From a virus, in the IMG/VR virus record IMGVR_UViG_3300034418_006037, positions 1 through 64,000 of that record: 64,000 nt of DNA; one strand, written 5' to 3'. Shown piece after piece: positions 12,490-21,196 of this stretch. The notes under the pieces were generated by a model that did not search any database, was not told the DNA's origin, and saw nothing but the letters and a program-made list of their open reading frames with translations. The position numbers and the translations under genes are program-made. The number at the start of each line of letters is the position of its first letter. Position 1 is the first letter of the stretch.

Positions 12490-12728
12490 CTAGAAACCTC
12501 AAAGGAGACCGGCCCTGAGGTAACCAGGAAGGGCCTAGACATCGGGTTTTAGTAGGGTACTACCATAGGTATCTGAAAGTCGTCCCCGGTAGTTTCGAAA
12601 AGTGCGATGGTATAAAACTCGGGTGGGAACAAGGCTATAGGCTGAAAGAAATGCCCCCACGTAGGCTAAACACGGCGAGCGGAAATCCATCGTTAGACAC
12701 GAAAACTGAGGGGGAAAATTGTATAGTT
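12490..12728 (+). ncRNA. structured leader or ncRNA before the endolysin
   Basis: About 240 nt without a coding start of good quality. Interleaved stems CCTCA/TGAGG (12497-12501, 12516-12520) and GGCCC/GGGCC (12511-12515, 12531-12535) form a pseudoknot. GTTTTA/TAAAAC (12546-12551, 12613-12618) stacks on TACCAT/ATGGTA (12561-12566, 12607-12612). CGATGG/CCATCG (12605-12610, 12687-12692) and GTGGG/CCCAC versus CCCCC/GGGGG (12654-12658, 12710-12714) give competing pairings. A promoter lies at its 5' edge and the amidase ATG at its 3' edge. May be a riboswitch-like leader, a ribozyme or a free ncRNA; no known class recognised. Confidence 0.6.
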
Positions 12729-13160
12729 ATGAGAGAAATTAACCGCATTATCATTCATTGCTCAGCTACCCCGGAGGGTAGACATGTAACTGCTGCTACT
12801 ATTCGTGATTGGCATATGAGAAAAGGCTGGTCAGATATCGGGTATCATTATGTTATTGATATTGAGGGATGTATAGAAGCTGGGAGACCGATAGACAAAA
12901 TAGGGGCCCATACTAAAGGTCACAACAAAGACTCTATCGGGATATGTTACATTGGGGGAGTAGCCAAAGAAAAGAATGAGAAAGGTCAGTGGGTAGCTAA
13001 AGACACTATGACTGATCAGCAAGAGCATGCTATGCGTGAGCTCATCTACTCTCTGCGTATGGTGGCAGACAAGCAACTCTCAATACACGGACACAACGAA
13101 TTCGCAAACAAGGCTTGCCCCTCCTTCAAAGTGTCTGAAAAATTCAAAGACATACTATAA
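12729..13160 (+). CDS. N-acetylmuramoyl-L-alanine amidase endolysin
   Basis: Encodes 143 aa, one Amidase_2/PGRP domain of T7-lysozyme type. Probable zinc ligands are H10 (IIIHCSATPEG), H122 (GHNEF) and C130 (KACPSF); Y41 (YHYVI) and K128 match the catalytic tyrosine and lysine. It cleaves the lactyl-amide bond of peptidoglycan during lysis. The start MREINRI at 12729 is chosen because an upstream in-frame ATG would add 26 residues encoded by the structured RNA. There is no signal peptide, so a holin is needed. Confidence 0.93.
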   Translation: MREINRIIIHCSATPEGRHVTAATIRDWHMRKGWSDIGYHYVIDIEGCIEAGRPIDKIGAHTKGHNKDSIGICYIGGVAKEKNEKGQWVAKDTMTDQQEHAMRELIYSLRMVADKQLSIHGHNEFANKACPSFKVSEKFKDIL

Positions 13161-13170
13161 GTATTTTCTT

Positions 13171-13178
13171 TATATTTG
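13171..13178 (+). promoter_or_regulatory. TATATTTG -7 promoter box before groES-like gene
   Basis: Exact Bacteroidota -7 consensus, 17 bp upstream of the ATG at 13195, in the short gap after the amidase gene. It implies a ~10-nt leader. Confidence 0.65.
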
Positions 13179-13194
13179 CCATAAACCAAGCATT

Positions 13195-13464
13195 ATGGCA
13201 TTTAACTTTCATCCTACCCGTGATTGGGTAGTGCTCCCAATACGAGAGCAAAAAGAAAAGAGCGGTATCCTCCTAGCCGGAGGTGCAGAACGTAGTCTGC
13301 GTAGCAATATCCTAGAGGTAGTAGCTGCTGGTCCTAGTTGTGAAAACATCAAGAAAGGGGACACAGTAATGGTACACCCCACAACCGAAGGTCTAGTGAT
13401 CGAGGTTGATGGGGAAAACTACGTTATGGTCAATGAATTCCAAATCTGCGGTAAGTTTTATTGA
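13195..13464 (+). CDS. GroES-like co-chaperonin (Cpn10)
   Basis: Encodes 89 aa. N-terminal 'FHPTRDWVVLPI' matches the GroES start, then 'EKSGILLAGGAER' is the mobile-loop region that binds GroEL. Next comes 'EVVAAGPSCENIKKGDTVMV', the core strands of Cpn10, and the protein ends 'VMVNEFQICGKFY'. Phage versions (T4 gp31, for example) replace host GroES to fold a large capsid protein. It has its own promoter and lies upstream of the packaging and capsid block. Confidence 0.85.
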   Translation: MAFNFHPTRDWVVLPIREQKEKSGILLAGGAERSLRSNILEVVAAGPSCENIKKGDTVMVHPTTEGLVIEVDGENYVMVNEFQICGKFY

Positions 13465-13709
13465 TGACTGGTACCGTCACCATACCGCTGAAAGACTTCG
13501 ACGAATTACGAGAAGCAAAATCCAAAGCAGACGAGTCTCAGGTAAAATTAACTCGTGCTGCAAAGGAGCTAGAAGTATTTCTATCCTTCCTTGTTACAAG
13601 AGAAAACCTGCAGGAATACGTAGACGAATTCAACAGACAGTCTCAAAGATCCACCATCTCCGTCATAGACGGGAGAGCAAAGATTGCATTCAATGACCCG
13701 AAGAATTAA
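13464..13709 (+). CDS. small helical hypothetical protein
   Basis: Encodes 81 aa. Begins MTGTVTIPLKDFDELREAKSK, followed by a charged helix. The ATG at 13464 overlaps the groES-like stop by one base. The C-terminus overlaps the next gene by 17 bp. The pattern resembles short phage proteins with a strand followed by a coiled coil; no function recognised. Confidence 0.55.
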   Translation: MTGTVTIPLKDFDELREAKSKADESQVKLTRAAKELEVFLSFLVTRENLQEYVDEFNRQSQRSTISVIDGRAKIAFNDPKN

Positions 13710-14007
13710 AATACAACCCAACACCACGTATCAGTTCCTACAAGTATTCAATGGGATACTTGAGCTAACAGACAAAGAGCTAGAAGTACTCTCCTTGTTC
13801 ATAGACAACAGCAGTACTGTAGACCTATGCTCCATAGACAACAAAAAGGTTGTAGCTGAGAAGCTGAACATAGATAACCCGAACACGCTCAATATCTATG
13901 TCAAACGGCTCAAAGACAAAGGAGCCATCACAAAGACCAAAGATGGGTATAAAACAAGTAAATTACTTGAGCGTAATAAACAAGTCATCATAGAAATCAA
14001 TTCATAA
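13693..14007 (+). CDS. winged-helix-like DNA-binding protein
   Basis: Encodes 104 aa. Central 'LTDKELEVLSLFIDNSS' helix, then 'NKKVVAEKLNIDNPNTLNIY' as a helix-turn-helix, and 'VKRLKDKGAITKTKDGYKTS' as a recognition helix plus wing. This is a MarR/winged-helix style arrangement. It is probably a late-gene regulator or a packaging-site binding factor, being close upstream of TerL. The start at 13693 (MTRRIKIQ) is preferred over an upstream TTG. Confidence 0.6.
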   Translation: MTRRIKIQPNTTYQFLQVFNGILELTDKELEVLSLFIDNSSTVDLCSIDNKKVVAEKLNIDNPNTLNIYVKRLKDKGAITKTKDGYKTSKLLERNKQVIIEINS

Positions 14008-14342
14008 TGCCTTCTATATACAAAATGGTGAAAGGCTTCGTCAAAGAAGCTGTAGAGTATGCCAAGCAAGGAGCCCCTCACGTAACTGCCAAGCAATACG
14101 AGGATAGACTCAAAGCATGTTATAGCTGTGAGCATCTCAAAAAGGATGTAGAAAGATGCGGTCTATGCGGGTGTTTGATAGAGCACAAAGCAAAGTGGGC
14201 TACGTCTAACTGTCCAGATGACCCCAAGAGATGGGAGAAGATTAAAGTGGGGTCAGGGGGAAAGAAAATAAAACTCAATGGACGAAAGAATAATTCTACA
14301 GAAGCTGGCGACGAAGTACGATCTCCCGATACAGAAGATTGA
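14007..14342 (+). CDS. small zinc-ribbon protein
   Basis: Encodes 111 aa. Cysteines C38, C41, C51, C54, C56 and C69 (ACYSCEH, RCGLCGC, NCP) form a zinc-ribbon. The N-terminus is a basic helix. Such cysteine knots with a 'CP...W' end are frequent in phage proteins of Bacteroidota. The last ~22 codons overlap the HU-like gene, so the tail is probably unimportant. Function unknown, perhaps nucleic-acid binding. Confidence 0.6.
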   Translation: MPSIYKMVKGFVKEAVEYAKQGAPHVTAKQYEDRLKACYSCEHLKKDVERCGLCGCLIEHKAKWATSNCPDDPKRWEKIKVGSGGKKIKLNGRKNNSTEAGDEVRSPDTED

Positions 14343-14493
14343 GGAAGCAGTGTACTATCAATTCAAGTACGTATCACAAATAATAAAGTCAGGGACATTC
14401 GAGTCAATACGACTCCCGTACCTCGGTAAATTCCATGTACTCCCCGGGAGACTTAAGCACTTGAATAATGCGAGAGCTAATAACTGTAAGTAA
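14278..14493 (+). CDS. HU/IHF-like small DNA-binding protein
   Basis: Encodes 71 aa. Helical N-terminus (LQKLATKYDLPIQKIEEAV) followed by 'FESIRLPYLGKFHVLPGRLK', the HU-family helix-then-beta signature in abbreviated form. crAss-like phages carry such IHF-type proteins close to TerL. It likely bends DNA during packaging or transcription. It overlaps both neighbours. Confidence 0.7.
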   Translation: MDERIILQKLATKYDLPIQKIEEAVYYQFKYVSQIIKSGTFESIRLPYLGKFHVLPGRLKHLNNARANNCK

Positions 14494-14965
14494 CAACGTA
14501 GTAGTACCCTCCCCGTACGCTATCACCATCAGTGAATTCAAGGTACTGAAGAGCAATGAGCTTGGGGCTGTATACTTCTTTGCAGACCACAACTCCCCCT
14601 ACGCTGTCTACGACGAAGACGAAAGGGAGGAGAAGATAGGGCAAGATCTAAAGATTAAGTTCACAGCTAAAGTGAGAGCGGGTATAGATAAATATAGGGA
14701 ACTATCTGAGACTCACGCAGTTAAACTATTAAAAGCAGCCCGCATATCAGTTAACAAACTTGAGCACTACTTCAAAGGTATGGACCTTACACTGCTAGAT
14801 GACCACGGTAAACCTGTATACTCAGCCAAAGACTTGATCATGAATCTAGAGAAGATGGGGAAAGTAGTACAGGGTCTAGAAGACCTCGAAGAGATAGTCA
14901 AGAAGCAACAATCTAAAGGCAACCCAAATCGTGGTGGGGTAGTAACTAACAAGTACTCACAGTAA
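14468..14965 (+). CDS. conserved protein preceding TerL (small terminase candidate)
   Basis: Encodes 165 aa. N-terminal strand region 'NVVVPSPYAITISEFKVL', then 'SPYAVYDEDEREEKIGQDLK', then long helices with 'HAVKLLKAARISVNKLEHYF' and 'KPVYSAKDLIMNLEKMGKVV'. This is a recurrent protein immediately upstream of TerL in crAss-like phages. Position and helical content make a small-terminase or packaging-accessory role plausible, but there is no classic HTH. Stop and TerL start overlap by one base. Confidence 0.65.
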   Translation: MRELITVSNNVVVPSPYAITISEFKVLKSNELGAVYFFADHNSPYAVYDEDEREEKIGQDLKIKFTAKVRAGIDKYRELSETHAVKLLKAARISVNKLEHYFKGMDLTLLDDHGKPVYSAKDLIMNLEKMGKVVQGLEDLEEIVKKQQSKGNPNRGGVVTNKYSQ

Positions 14966-16917
14966 TGTTCAAGGACAGTCATAAATACTCCCCTGCAGCA
15001 GAAACATACTTAGAGAGAGGATTCTACACGGACTCCCTACCTGGGACTAAGGAGTATTATGACTATTGGGATGAGCAGAAGCAACGCTGCTTGACTGGGT
15101 ATCTGGACATTACAGGGTTCCATTACTTCTACTTAAACTTCTGCCCTATCGACAGAGTCATAGACGAGCTGCTCCCTGACGGGAGTAACATAGCAAGGAG
15201 AGACCGTACGTTCCCTGCATTCTATGATGGGGACTACGAGTACTTCCATGCAATAGATAGATGCCGGAAAGAGAACAAACATATGATAGTGCTCAAGGCA
15301 CGTCGTAAAGGTTTCTCGTACAAGGCTGGGGCTATGCTAGCACGGAACTACTTCTTAATGCGTAACTCCAAGAACTACGTATTTGCTAGTCAAAAAGAAT
15401 ACCTCATCGGGGACGGGCTTCTGTCCAAGGCATGGGACTTCCTGTCCTTCATAGATGACAACACAGCTTGGACACAGCCCAGACTAAGGGACAGAGAAAT
15501 GCACAAGCAGTCAGGGTACAAGAAGAATGTAAACGGGGCAGACGTAGAGCTCGGGATGAAGTCACAGATCATTGGGGTGTCCCTGAAGGACAACCCTGAT
15601 AAGGTACGTGGTAAAGCAGGGGACCTCATCTTCTTCGAGGAAGCGGGATCATTTGGGGGATTGCTTAAAGCATGGGAAGTAGCTATGCCTACTATGCGTC
15701 AGGGCTCCAAGACTCTTGGGACCATGATAGCATTCGGTACTGGGGGTGAGGAAGGGGTAGGGTTTGACGGTATGGAAGAACTGTTCTATCACCCTGACTC
15801 CTACGACTGCATGGCATTTGATAACGAGTGGGACGCAGGTGCCATGGGAACCAAGTGTGGGTACTTCGTCCCTATATATCAAAACCTAGATGGATTTATA
15901 GACGATGACGGTAATTCGCAGATACAAGAAGCTAAAGAGCACGAAGAGATACAGCGTGAAAAGAAAAAGGGTGCCAATGACCCAAAGGCTCTTGACCAGT
16001 ATACAGCAGAGCATCCGTTCACTCCGCAAGAAGCAACGCTGCAAGTAACAGCTAATCTCTTCGACGTCACCTCACTCAAAGAACAGTACAACAAAGTAAA
16101 AGCTCATGACTTGCACAAAGAGGGAACAGCCGGAGTACTGTATTACAACAAGGACAAGAAAATAGCATTTCGCCCATCTCAAGAAGTCACTCCAGTCCTT
16201 AAGTTCCCGCACAGGAAAGGAGATAAAACAGAAGGGGCTGTAGTCATGTACGAAGCACCGTACTCTACTAAAGAAGGGGAAGTCCCACACAATCTGTACT
16301 TTGTGTGCCATGACCCATACGCACAGGAAAAGTCTGGGTCTAACGAGTCACTTGGAGCTGCCTTTGTAATGAAGCGCCCAAACAACGTATCTAAACCTGA
16401 TGACATAATTGTAGCTAGCTATGTCGGACGCCCGAAGACACAAGATGAGTACAACCGTAATCTATTTATGCTCGCGGAGTACTACAACGCCAAGATCGGA
16501 TTCGAAAACGATCGTGGTGAGCTCATTGCTTACGCGAAGAGATATCGCAAACTTCATAAGTTACAGGAGGAGTTTGAGATGCTGGATAAGAAAGAACTCA
16601 AATCCAGGAACGTACGACGACAGTACGGAATGCATATGACCGAGCAACGTAAGAGGCAAGGTGAGCTATATATAAGAGACTGGCTGATTACCCCTCGCCA
16701 CACAGACGAGGACGGAAAGACAACACTTAACCTACACAGAATATACGATACTGCTCTTTTGCAGGAACTAATTAAGTTCAATCATAAAGGAAACTTCGAC
16801 CGTGTTATGGCACTAATGGTAGGGATGTACCATACCAGAGAGCTATATAATAAAGAGGTCGTGGAAATCCTTAAGGATGGGGCTGCAGATGAGTGGTTTG
16901 ATCGTATATATCAATAA
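14965..16917 (+). CDS. terL: terminase large subunit (TerL)
   Basis: Encodes 650 aa. The ATPase P-loop variant KARRKGFSYK (111-120) and Walker B LIFFEEAG (221-228) mark the motor domain. A coupling-type motif follows near 'TMIAFGTGG'. The RNase H-like nuclease begins at ~445 with 'YFVCHDPYAQ' and continues with 'AKIGFENDRGELIAYAKRY' and 'DRVMALMVGM'. It packages DNA into the procapsid and cuts it. Length fits crAss-like TerL. It overlaps the preceding gene by one base. Confidence 0.95.
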   Translation: MFKDSHKYSPAAETYLERGFYTDSLPGTKEYYDYWDEQKQRCLTGYLDITGFHYFYLNFCPIDRVIDELLPDGSNIARRDRTFPAFYDGDYEYFHAIDRCRKENKHMIVLKARRKGFSYKAGAMLARNYFLMRNSKNYVFASQKEYLIGDGLLSKAWDFLSFIDDNTAWTQPRLRDREMHKQSGYKKNVNGADVELGMKSQIIGVSLKDNPDKVRGKAGDLIFFEEAGSFGGLLKAWEVAMPTMRQGSKTLGTMIAFGTGGEEGVGFDGMEELFYHPDSYDCMAFDNEWDAGAMGTKCGYFVPIYQNLDGFIDDDGNSQIQEAKEHEEIQREKKKGANDPKALDQYTAEHPFTPQEATLQVTANLFDVTSLKEQYNKVKAHDLHKEGTAGVLYYNKDKKIAFRPSQEVTPVLKFPHRKGDKTEGAVVMYEAPYSTKEGEVPHNLYFVCHDPYAQEKSGSNESLGAAFVMKRPNNVSKPDDIIVASYVGRPKTQDEYNRNLFMLAEYYNAKIGFENDRGELIAYAKRYRKLHKLQEEFEMLDKKELKSRNVRRQYGMHMTEQRKRQGELYIRDWLITPRHTDEDGKTTLNLHRIYDTALLQELIKFNHKGNFDRVMALMVGMYHTRELYNKEVVEILKDGAADEWFDRIYQ

Positions 16918-16922
16918 TTTTG
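16915..16922 (+). promoter_or_regulatory. TAATTTTG -7 box overlapping the TerL stop
   Basis: Matches TAnnTTTG and includes the TerL TAA. The portal ATG is at 16929, only six bases after the box, so the mRNA would be nearly leaderless. Confidence 0.5.
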
Positions 16923-16928
16923 TAAGAC

Positions 16929-19133
16929 ATGTATGGACAAGCGAACCTCCCTAAACAGCGTATTCCCAAGTCACAGAAGACGAAAAAGTGGAGGGAAGAA
17001 TGTGTGGAAGCTTACATAGACTTATCTAAGTTCGGAGTCAGTGAACGGAGATCATATCTAAAGTCACTGTACGACTATTACAACGGAGTTATCGATGAAC
17101 AAGACTACCGGTATGTGCTTAAGCCGTACGGTAAGACTAGGAATAACTTCCCATCTAAACTTAGGAACTACCCTATCATCAAGCCTATCATAGACTTGCT
17201 GCTCGGAGAAAAAGCAAAGCGACCTCTGAACTATACAGTAACTGTTACTAACTCTGATAGTACATCTATTAAAGAGCAGGAGAAGCACGCCATGCTTATG
17301 AATATGGCAAATGAGATGTTTGCTCAAAAGATGTCTCCGCAAGAACAGCAAGGGCAACAACAACAGTCCCCGAAGCAAATAATAGATGAGTTCGAAAGAA
17401 CCTATGTAGATAGTCGCGCACTAAAAGGTCAAGCTGCTATCAATTACATAATGCAGAACCAAGAAGTTAAAGACAAACTTCTAAATGGATTTTTTCACTA
17501 CTTGGTTACTGGGGAAGTATACTCTCATAAAGGTGTAGTACGTAATGATCCATTCTTTGAGATACTTAATCCTCTAGACATAGACTACGATAAAGATCCA
17601 GATCTTGAATTTGTAGAAGATGGGGATTGGGCTATTGTACGTAAGTACGCGCATGCATCTACAGTCATAGACATCTTTGGGGAGTCCCTGACAGACGAGC
17701 AGATACTAGAGCTAGAGAACCCACAGCAGACATCAGCTGATTCTTATTTGCTGTACAGGGCAGAAGCTAACGGTAGTGATGAAAATATCTACCGCAACAG
17801 ACTCGTAGAATGCATTACTGTATACTGGAAAAGCAGAAAAAGAATAGGATTCCTGTCCTATCCCGACCCTATGACTGGGAGTATGGAAGAGATGGTAGTT
17901 CAGGAAGGCTACAAAATGCCTGCGAAGTATAGAGAAATAGGGGCTAAGATAAGATACGAGTGGGTCAATGAAGTATGGGAGGGCACACGTATAGATGGGA
18001 GATTCTATATAGACATAAACCCCATAGCTAATCAAAGGACATCCATGGACAATCCGTCCAAATGTAAGTTGCCTGTAAATGGGAGAAAATACTCAGACAT
18101 AAACTCCGATAATATATCAGTAGTAAGTCTAGGTATCCCCTATCAGCTGAACTACAATATCTTCAAGTATCGTATGGAACTAGCTATAGCTCGCTCCAAA
18201 GATATCATAGCTCAGTTCGACATCAACATGATCCCCAAGAAGTGGGACATGGACAAGTTCATGTACTTCGTAGAAGGTACAGGTATTGCATGGGTTGACT
18301 ACAACAAAGAAGGTATACAGCTATCTCCACAGCATCAGTCTGTGTTGGACATGTCTATTAAGACAATAGACCAATACCTGCAACTGCTCGAGTCCATACA
18401 ATTAGAGTGGGAAAAGATATCTGGAGTCAACAGACAACGTCAAGGTGGTATAGGACCATATGAAGGAAAAGCTGTATCACAACAAGCTATTGTACAATCA
18501 TCTCATATAACCGAAGATTTATTTAGAAAATATTCTAGGTTCGAGCAAAGAGAACTGCAAGGTCTACTTGATTATTCTAAAGAAGCCTGGGTGAATGGTA
18601 AGAAAGGTATGTACGTCATGCCTGATACTACGATACAGATGTTTGACCTCTCATCGATGGAATTGATGGAGTCAGAGTTCGGAATCTTTGTGTCTGACTC
18701 TGGGAGAGATCAAGACAAGCTTGAACAAGCAAGAGCTATTGGACAATCAATGGTGCAGAACGGAGTACCAGCATCTGCAGTGCTTGATATGTTTGATACT
18801 GAGAACTTTATCGGCCTTAAGGATAAGATTCGCAAAGCAGAGAAAGCTCAAGAAGAATTGCAACAAGCTCAGCAGCAAGCACAGCAAGAACAGCAGCAAC
18901 AGCAAATGCAGATGGAGCAGCAGAAGATGCAGATGGAAGAGCTTAGCAAAGACAAAGACCGTCAGGTTGATATTGAGGTAGCGCTTATAAATGCAGAAGC
19001 ACGAGATCAAACTGACAAGTTGCAGATTGATATGGAGAAGATGATGCGAGACTTTGAAATAAAAGAAAAAGAATTGCAACTAAAAGAAAAAGCGCTTTTC
19101 ACTGAAGGTGATACTGAACCTAACGGGGTATGA
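16929..19133 (+). CDS. portal protein
   Basis: Encodes 734 aa. The N-terminal region has 'RSYLKSLYDYYNGVIDEQDY' and 'YPIIKPIIDLLLGEKAKRP', typical of crAss-like portals. The central stretch 'GIPYQLNYNIFKYRMELAIA' leads into the stem and clip region, and 'WEKISGVNRQRQGGI' is a recurrent portal motif. The C-terminal ~120 residues are Gln/Glu/Lys-rich coiled coil (QQAQQEQQQQQMQMEQQKMQ), probably the barrel. Forms the 12-mer DNA gate bound by TerL. The stop overlaps the next start by 4 bp. Confidence 0.93.
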   Translation: MYGQANLPKQRIPKSQKTKKWREECVEAYIDLSKFGVSERRSYLKSLYDYYNGVIDEQDYRYVLKPYGKTRNNFPSKLRNYPIIKPIIDLLLGEKAKRPLNYTVTVTNSDSTSIKEQEKHAMLMNMANEMFAQKMSPQEQQGQQQQSPKQIIDEFERTYVDSRALKGQAAINYIMQNQEVKDKLLNGFFHYLVTGEVYSHKGVVRNDPFFEILNPLDIDYDKDPDLEFVEDGDWAIVRKYAHASTVIDIFGESLTDEQILELENPQQTSADSYLLYRAEANGSDENIYRNRLVECITVYWKSRKRIGFLSYPDPMTGSMEEMVVQEGYKMPAKYREIGAKIRYEWVNEVWEGTRIDGRFYIDINPIANQRTSMDNPSKCKLPVNGRKYSDINSDNISVVSLGIPYQLNYNIFKYRMELAIARSKDIIAQFDINMIPKKWDMDKFMYFVEGTGIAWVDYNKEGIQLSPQHQSVLDMSIKTIDQYLQLLESIQLEWEKISGVNRQRQGGIGPYEGKAVSQQAIVQSSHITEDLFRKYSRFEQRELQGLLDYSKEAWVNGKKGMYVMPDTTIQMFDLSSMELMESEFGIFVSDSGRDQDKLEQARAIGQSMVQNGVPASAVLDMFDTENFIGLKDKIRKAEKAQEELQQAQQQAQQEQQQQQMQMEQQKMQMEELSKDKDRQVDIEVALINAEARDQTDKLQIDMEKMMRDFEIKEKELQLKEKALFTEGDTEPNGV

Positions 19134-21175
19134 CAAACAAAGAGCGTAGAAATATTGTAAATGACGCAAAAACTCGTGGATACACGGGTAGTTACGTAGA
19201 TCTTTTTAAGGAAGCTGCATTAAATCCTACAGGAACACCAACTCCTGATAATGTAGCAGTAACTCCTCAAGAACAAGAAGCAGGGCTGAGACCATACCAC
19301 GATGCCGGGGATACGAACGCATCTATGGCATTCAAAGATGTGCCTCCTAATACCCCATTCAATACAGTCGGAATGAAGAGGCCGATTGATATTAAAAAGT
19401 ATGATAAGCAGGGACACCTCGTAAAATCATGGAACAGCGTTCCCCCCGGCATCCAAAATCTCGACACTGGTCCAAATGCAGGTACAATAATTGAGACTCC
19501 TGCACGTATGCAAGAGGGCGGTCCTGTAAAAAAACAAGTAGGTCCTAGGGTACCTAAACAAGATACCCCAGTAAGATCTACTGAGAGTAGGAACTTAGAC
19601 AACGACTCTACTTACAATACTAAAGGGTGGTTAGCTGCAGGTGCTCCCGGAGGGATAGACCCGGGAGACGGAGAGTTTCATGGGGCGAGTGTAGACCCAA
19701 ACACAGGAATGTGGCTTAAAAGCAAAAATCATTCTACAGCCTGGAAGGAACACTTAGGAGCACAGCTTAGCCCTGACCAGTTCTTCAAAGAAAATATGGC
19801 AGTTGTAAACCCAGAAGGATACTTCGGGAATAACCAGCTGCAGTATGTTCCTAGGAAAAAACAACAAGTAGGAGGGTACAACCCGGGTGAGTATATGAAT
19901 GAGATGCAGCCCAAAGTATTCCCGAATCAAAAAAGGGATGCTAAATGGGTCAAGTATACTACAGATCACGACTTTGCAGGGAGATTCCCAGGAGAAACAA
20001 GGAGCAACAGAGAGCTTGGGTTAGAAATATCTAATAGAAATACTGTTTCACTCGTCCCAAACCCAGATCTACAATCTGCAATTGAAAGTAAAAAAGTAAA
20101 AGCTCAGTATGGATCTTTTGTTGCCGGCCAAAAGCGAGACGAGCTAAATAAAAAACTTGCCGGAATGAATGCTGAAGACCGGGAAGCATACATGCAGACT
20201 GAGGAATACGATAAGGAGTTTAGGCAAACATTGGGACAATCAGAAGCTATTCAGTACGTACCATTAGTAGAAGGTATAACATTTGGAGCAGCACTTGCTC
20301 CATTAGCAGGACCAGCTTTTGGTCGTGCTACTACTGCGATTAACGAAGCTGCTGGAAGTTTGTATACAGCTGCAGGTGATGCTGTTGGGGCACTTACTAA
20401 TACAATAGGCAGTACACGCGCAGGACAAGCTATGGCAGCAGGTAGAGATGCTCTTGCATCAAGTAGATTGGGACAAGCAGGACAAGCTATTTACAACTAT
20501 GCCCAAGCGCCAGGTCAATATATTGCAAATTCCAGGCTTGGACAAGCTATGGGAACAGCGTACAATGCTCCGATATCAGCACTAGGAGGTCAAAGTTTTA
20601 AAGGAGCAATTAAACCCTTTATGACTTGGTATGGTCTGACTCAAGGTGACGATGTTGTTAGAAAACTATCAGAAGGAGATATAACAGGAGCTGCAAGTTC
20701 TGCATCAAAAATGCCAGGTTTGGGGGGAGCCAAAAATGCTGTTACTCAAGCAATCAACACGGCAAAAACAATAGGGTACTTAGATGATAGTGCTACTGCT
20801 GCTGTTAATATAGCTTCAGGAGAAGCAACTGTTGATGACGTTTTAGATTTAACAAAAAGCACTCCTGGTACAAGTGGAATTAGATTCGTAGGGAACACCG
20901 CAAAGAATGTAGTCGGGAATGATGCAGAGGAAGATGTATCTATAAACGTAGAACCTCAGTTAAAAGAAAAAGAACCTAGGGGCAGAAGTGAGCGGTATGA
21001 TAGAATGGGAAATGTAGTTACTGAATTTGAGTTTCAGGAAACTAGCGAGGGAAGAAGAGCTCCTCAACGTGCTCAAAGAAGTTATGATCCTATGACTTTA
21101 GGAGGGTACAAAAAACGACCAGTGCGATATAATAATAATCGCTATAAAAAATACTTTAATAAAAGCAAGCCATAA
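19130..21175 (+). CDS. large virion or internal (cargo-like) protein
   Basis: Encodes 681 aa. N-terminal 'RGYTGSYVDLFKEAAL' and a middle 'GEFHGASVDPNTGMWLKSKN' are stretches I associate with phage internal virion proteins. Residues ~380-560 are Ala/Gly-rich and hydrophobic (YVPLVEGITFGAALAPLAGP) with repeats of 'SRLGQA', suggesting membrane interaction after ejection. The C-terminus is Arg/Lys/Tyr-rich. It follows the portal with a 4-bp overlap. A role as ejected or head-lumen protein is inferred. Confidence 0.55.
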   Translation: MTNKERRNIVNDAKTRGYTGSYVDLFKEAALNPTGTPTPDNVAVTPQEQEAGLRPYHDAGDTNASMAFKDVPPNTPFNTVGMKRPIDIKKYDKQGHLVKSWNSVPPGIQNLDTGPNAGTIIETPARMQEGGPVKKQVGPRVPKQDTPVRSTESRNLDNDSTYNTKGWLAAGAPGGIDPGDGEFHGASVDPNTGMWLKSKNHSTAWKEHLGAQLSPDQFFKENMAVVNPEGYFGNNQLQYVPRKKQQVGGYNPGEYMNEMQPKVFPNQKRDAKWVKYTTDHDFAGRFPGETRSNRELGLEISNRNTVSLVPNPDLQSAIESKKVKAQYGSFVAGQKRDELNKKLAGMNAEDREAYMQTEEYDKEFRQTLGQSEAIQYVPLVEGITFGAALAPLAGPAFGRATTAINEAAGSLYTAAGDAVGALTNTIGSTRAGQAMAAGRDALASSRLGQAGQAIYNYAQAPGQYIANSRLGQAMGTAYNAPISALGGQSFKGAIKPFMTWYGLTQGDDVVRKLSEGDITGAASSASKMPGLGGAKNAVTQAINTAKTIGYLDDSATAAVNIASGEATVDDVLDLTKSTPGTSGIRFVGNTAKNVVGNDAEEDVSINVEPQLKEKEPRGRSERYDRMGNVVTEFEFQETSEGRRAPQRAQRSYDPMTLGGYKKRPVRYNNNRYKKYFNKSKP

Positions 21176-21184
21176 AACACTAAA

Positions 21185-21192
21185 TACCTTTG
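21185..21192 (+). promoter_or_regulatory. TACCTTTG -7 promoter box
   Basis: Exact TAnnTTTG, four bases before the ATG at 21197. With a start site about 6 nt downstream the transcript would begin at or within the start codon, implying leaderless translation. It drives the scaffold-like and capsid genes. Confidence 0.6.
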
Positions 21193-21196
21193 TATA

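Noticed and set aside
12651-12728. 26-residue N-terminal extension of the amidase
   Set aside because: The amidase domain starts directly at MREINRI; the extension lies in paired RNA and has no domain character or signal peptide.
12490-12728. tmRNA, RNase P RNA or group I intron for the structured region
   Set aside because: No T-loop, no RNase P or intron core consensus and no interrupted gene were found; left as unclassified.
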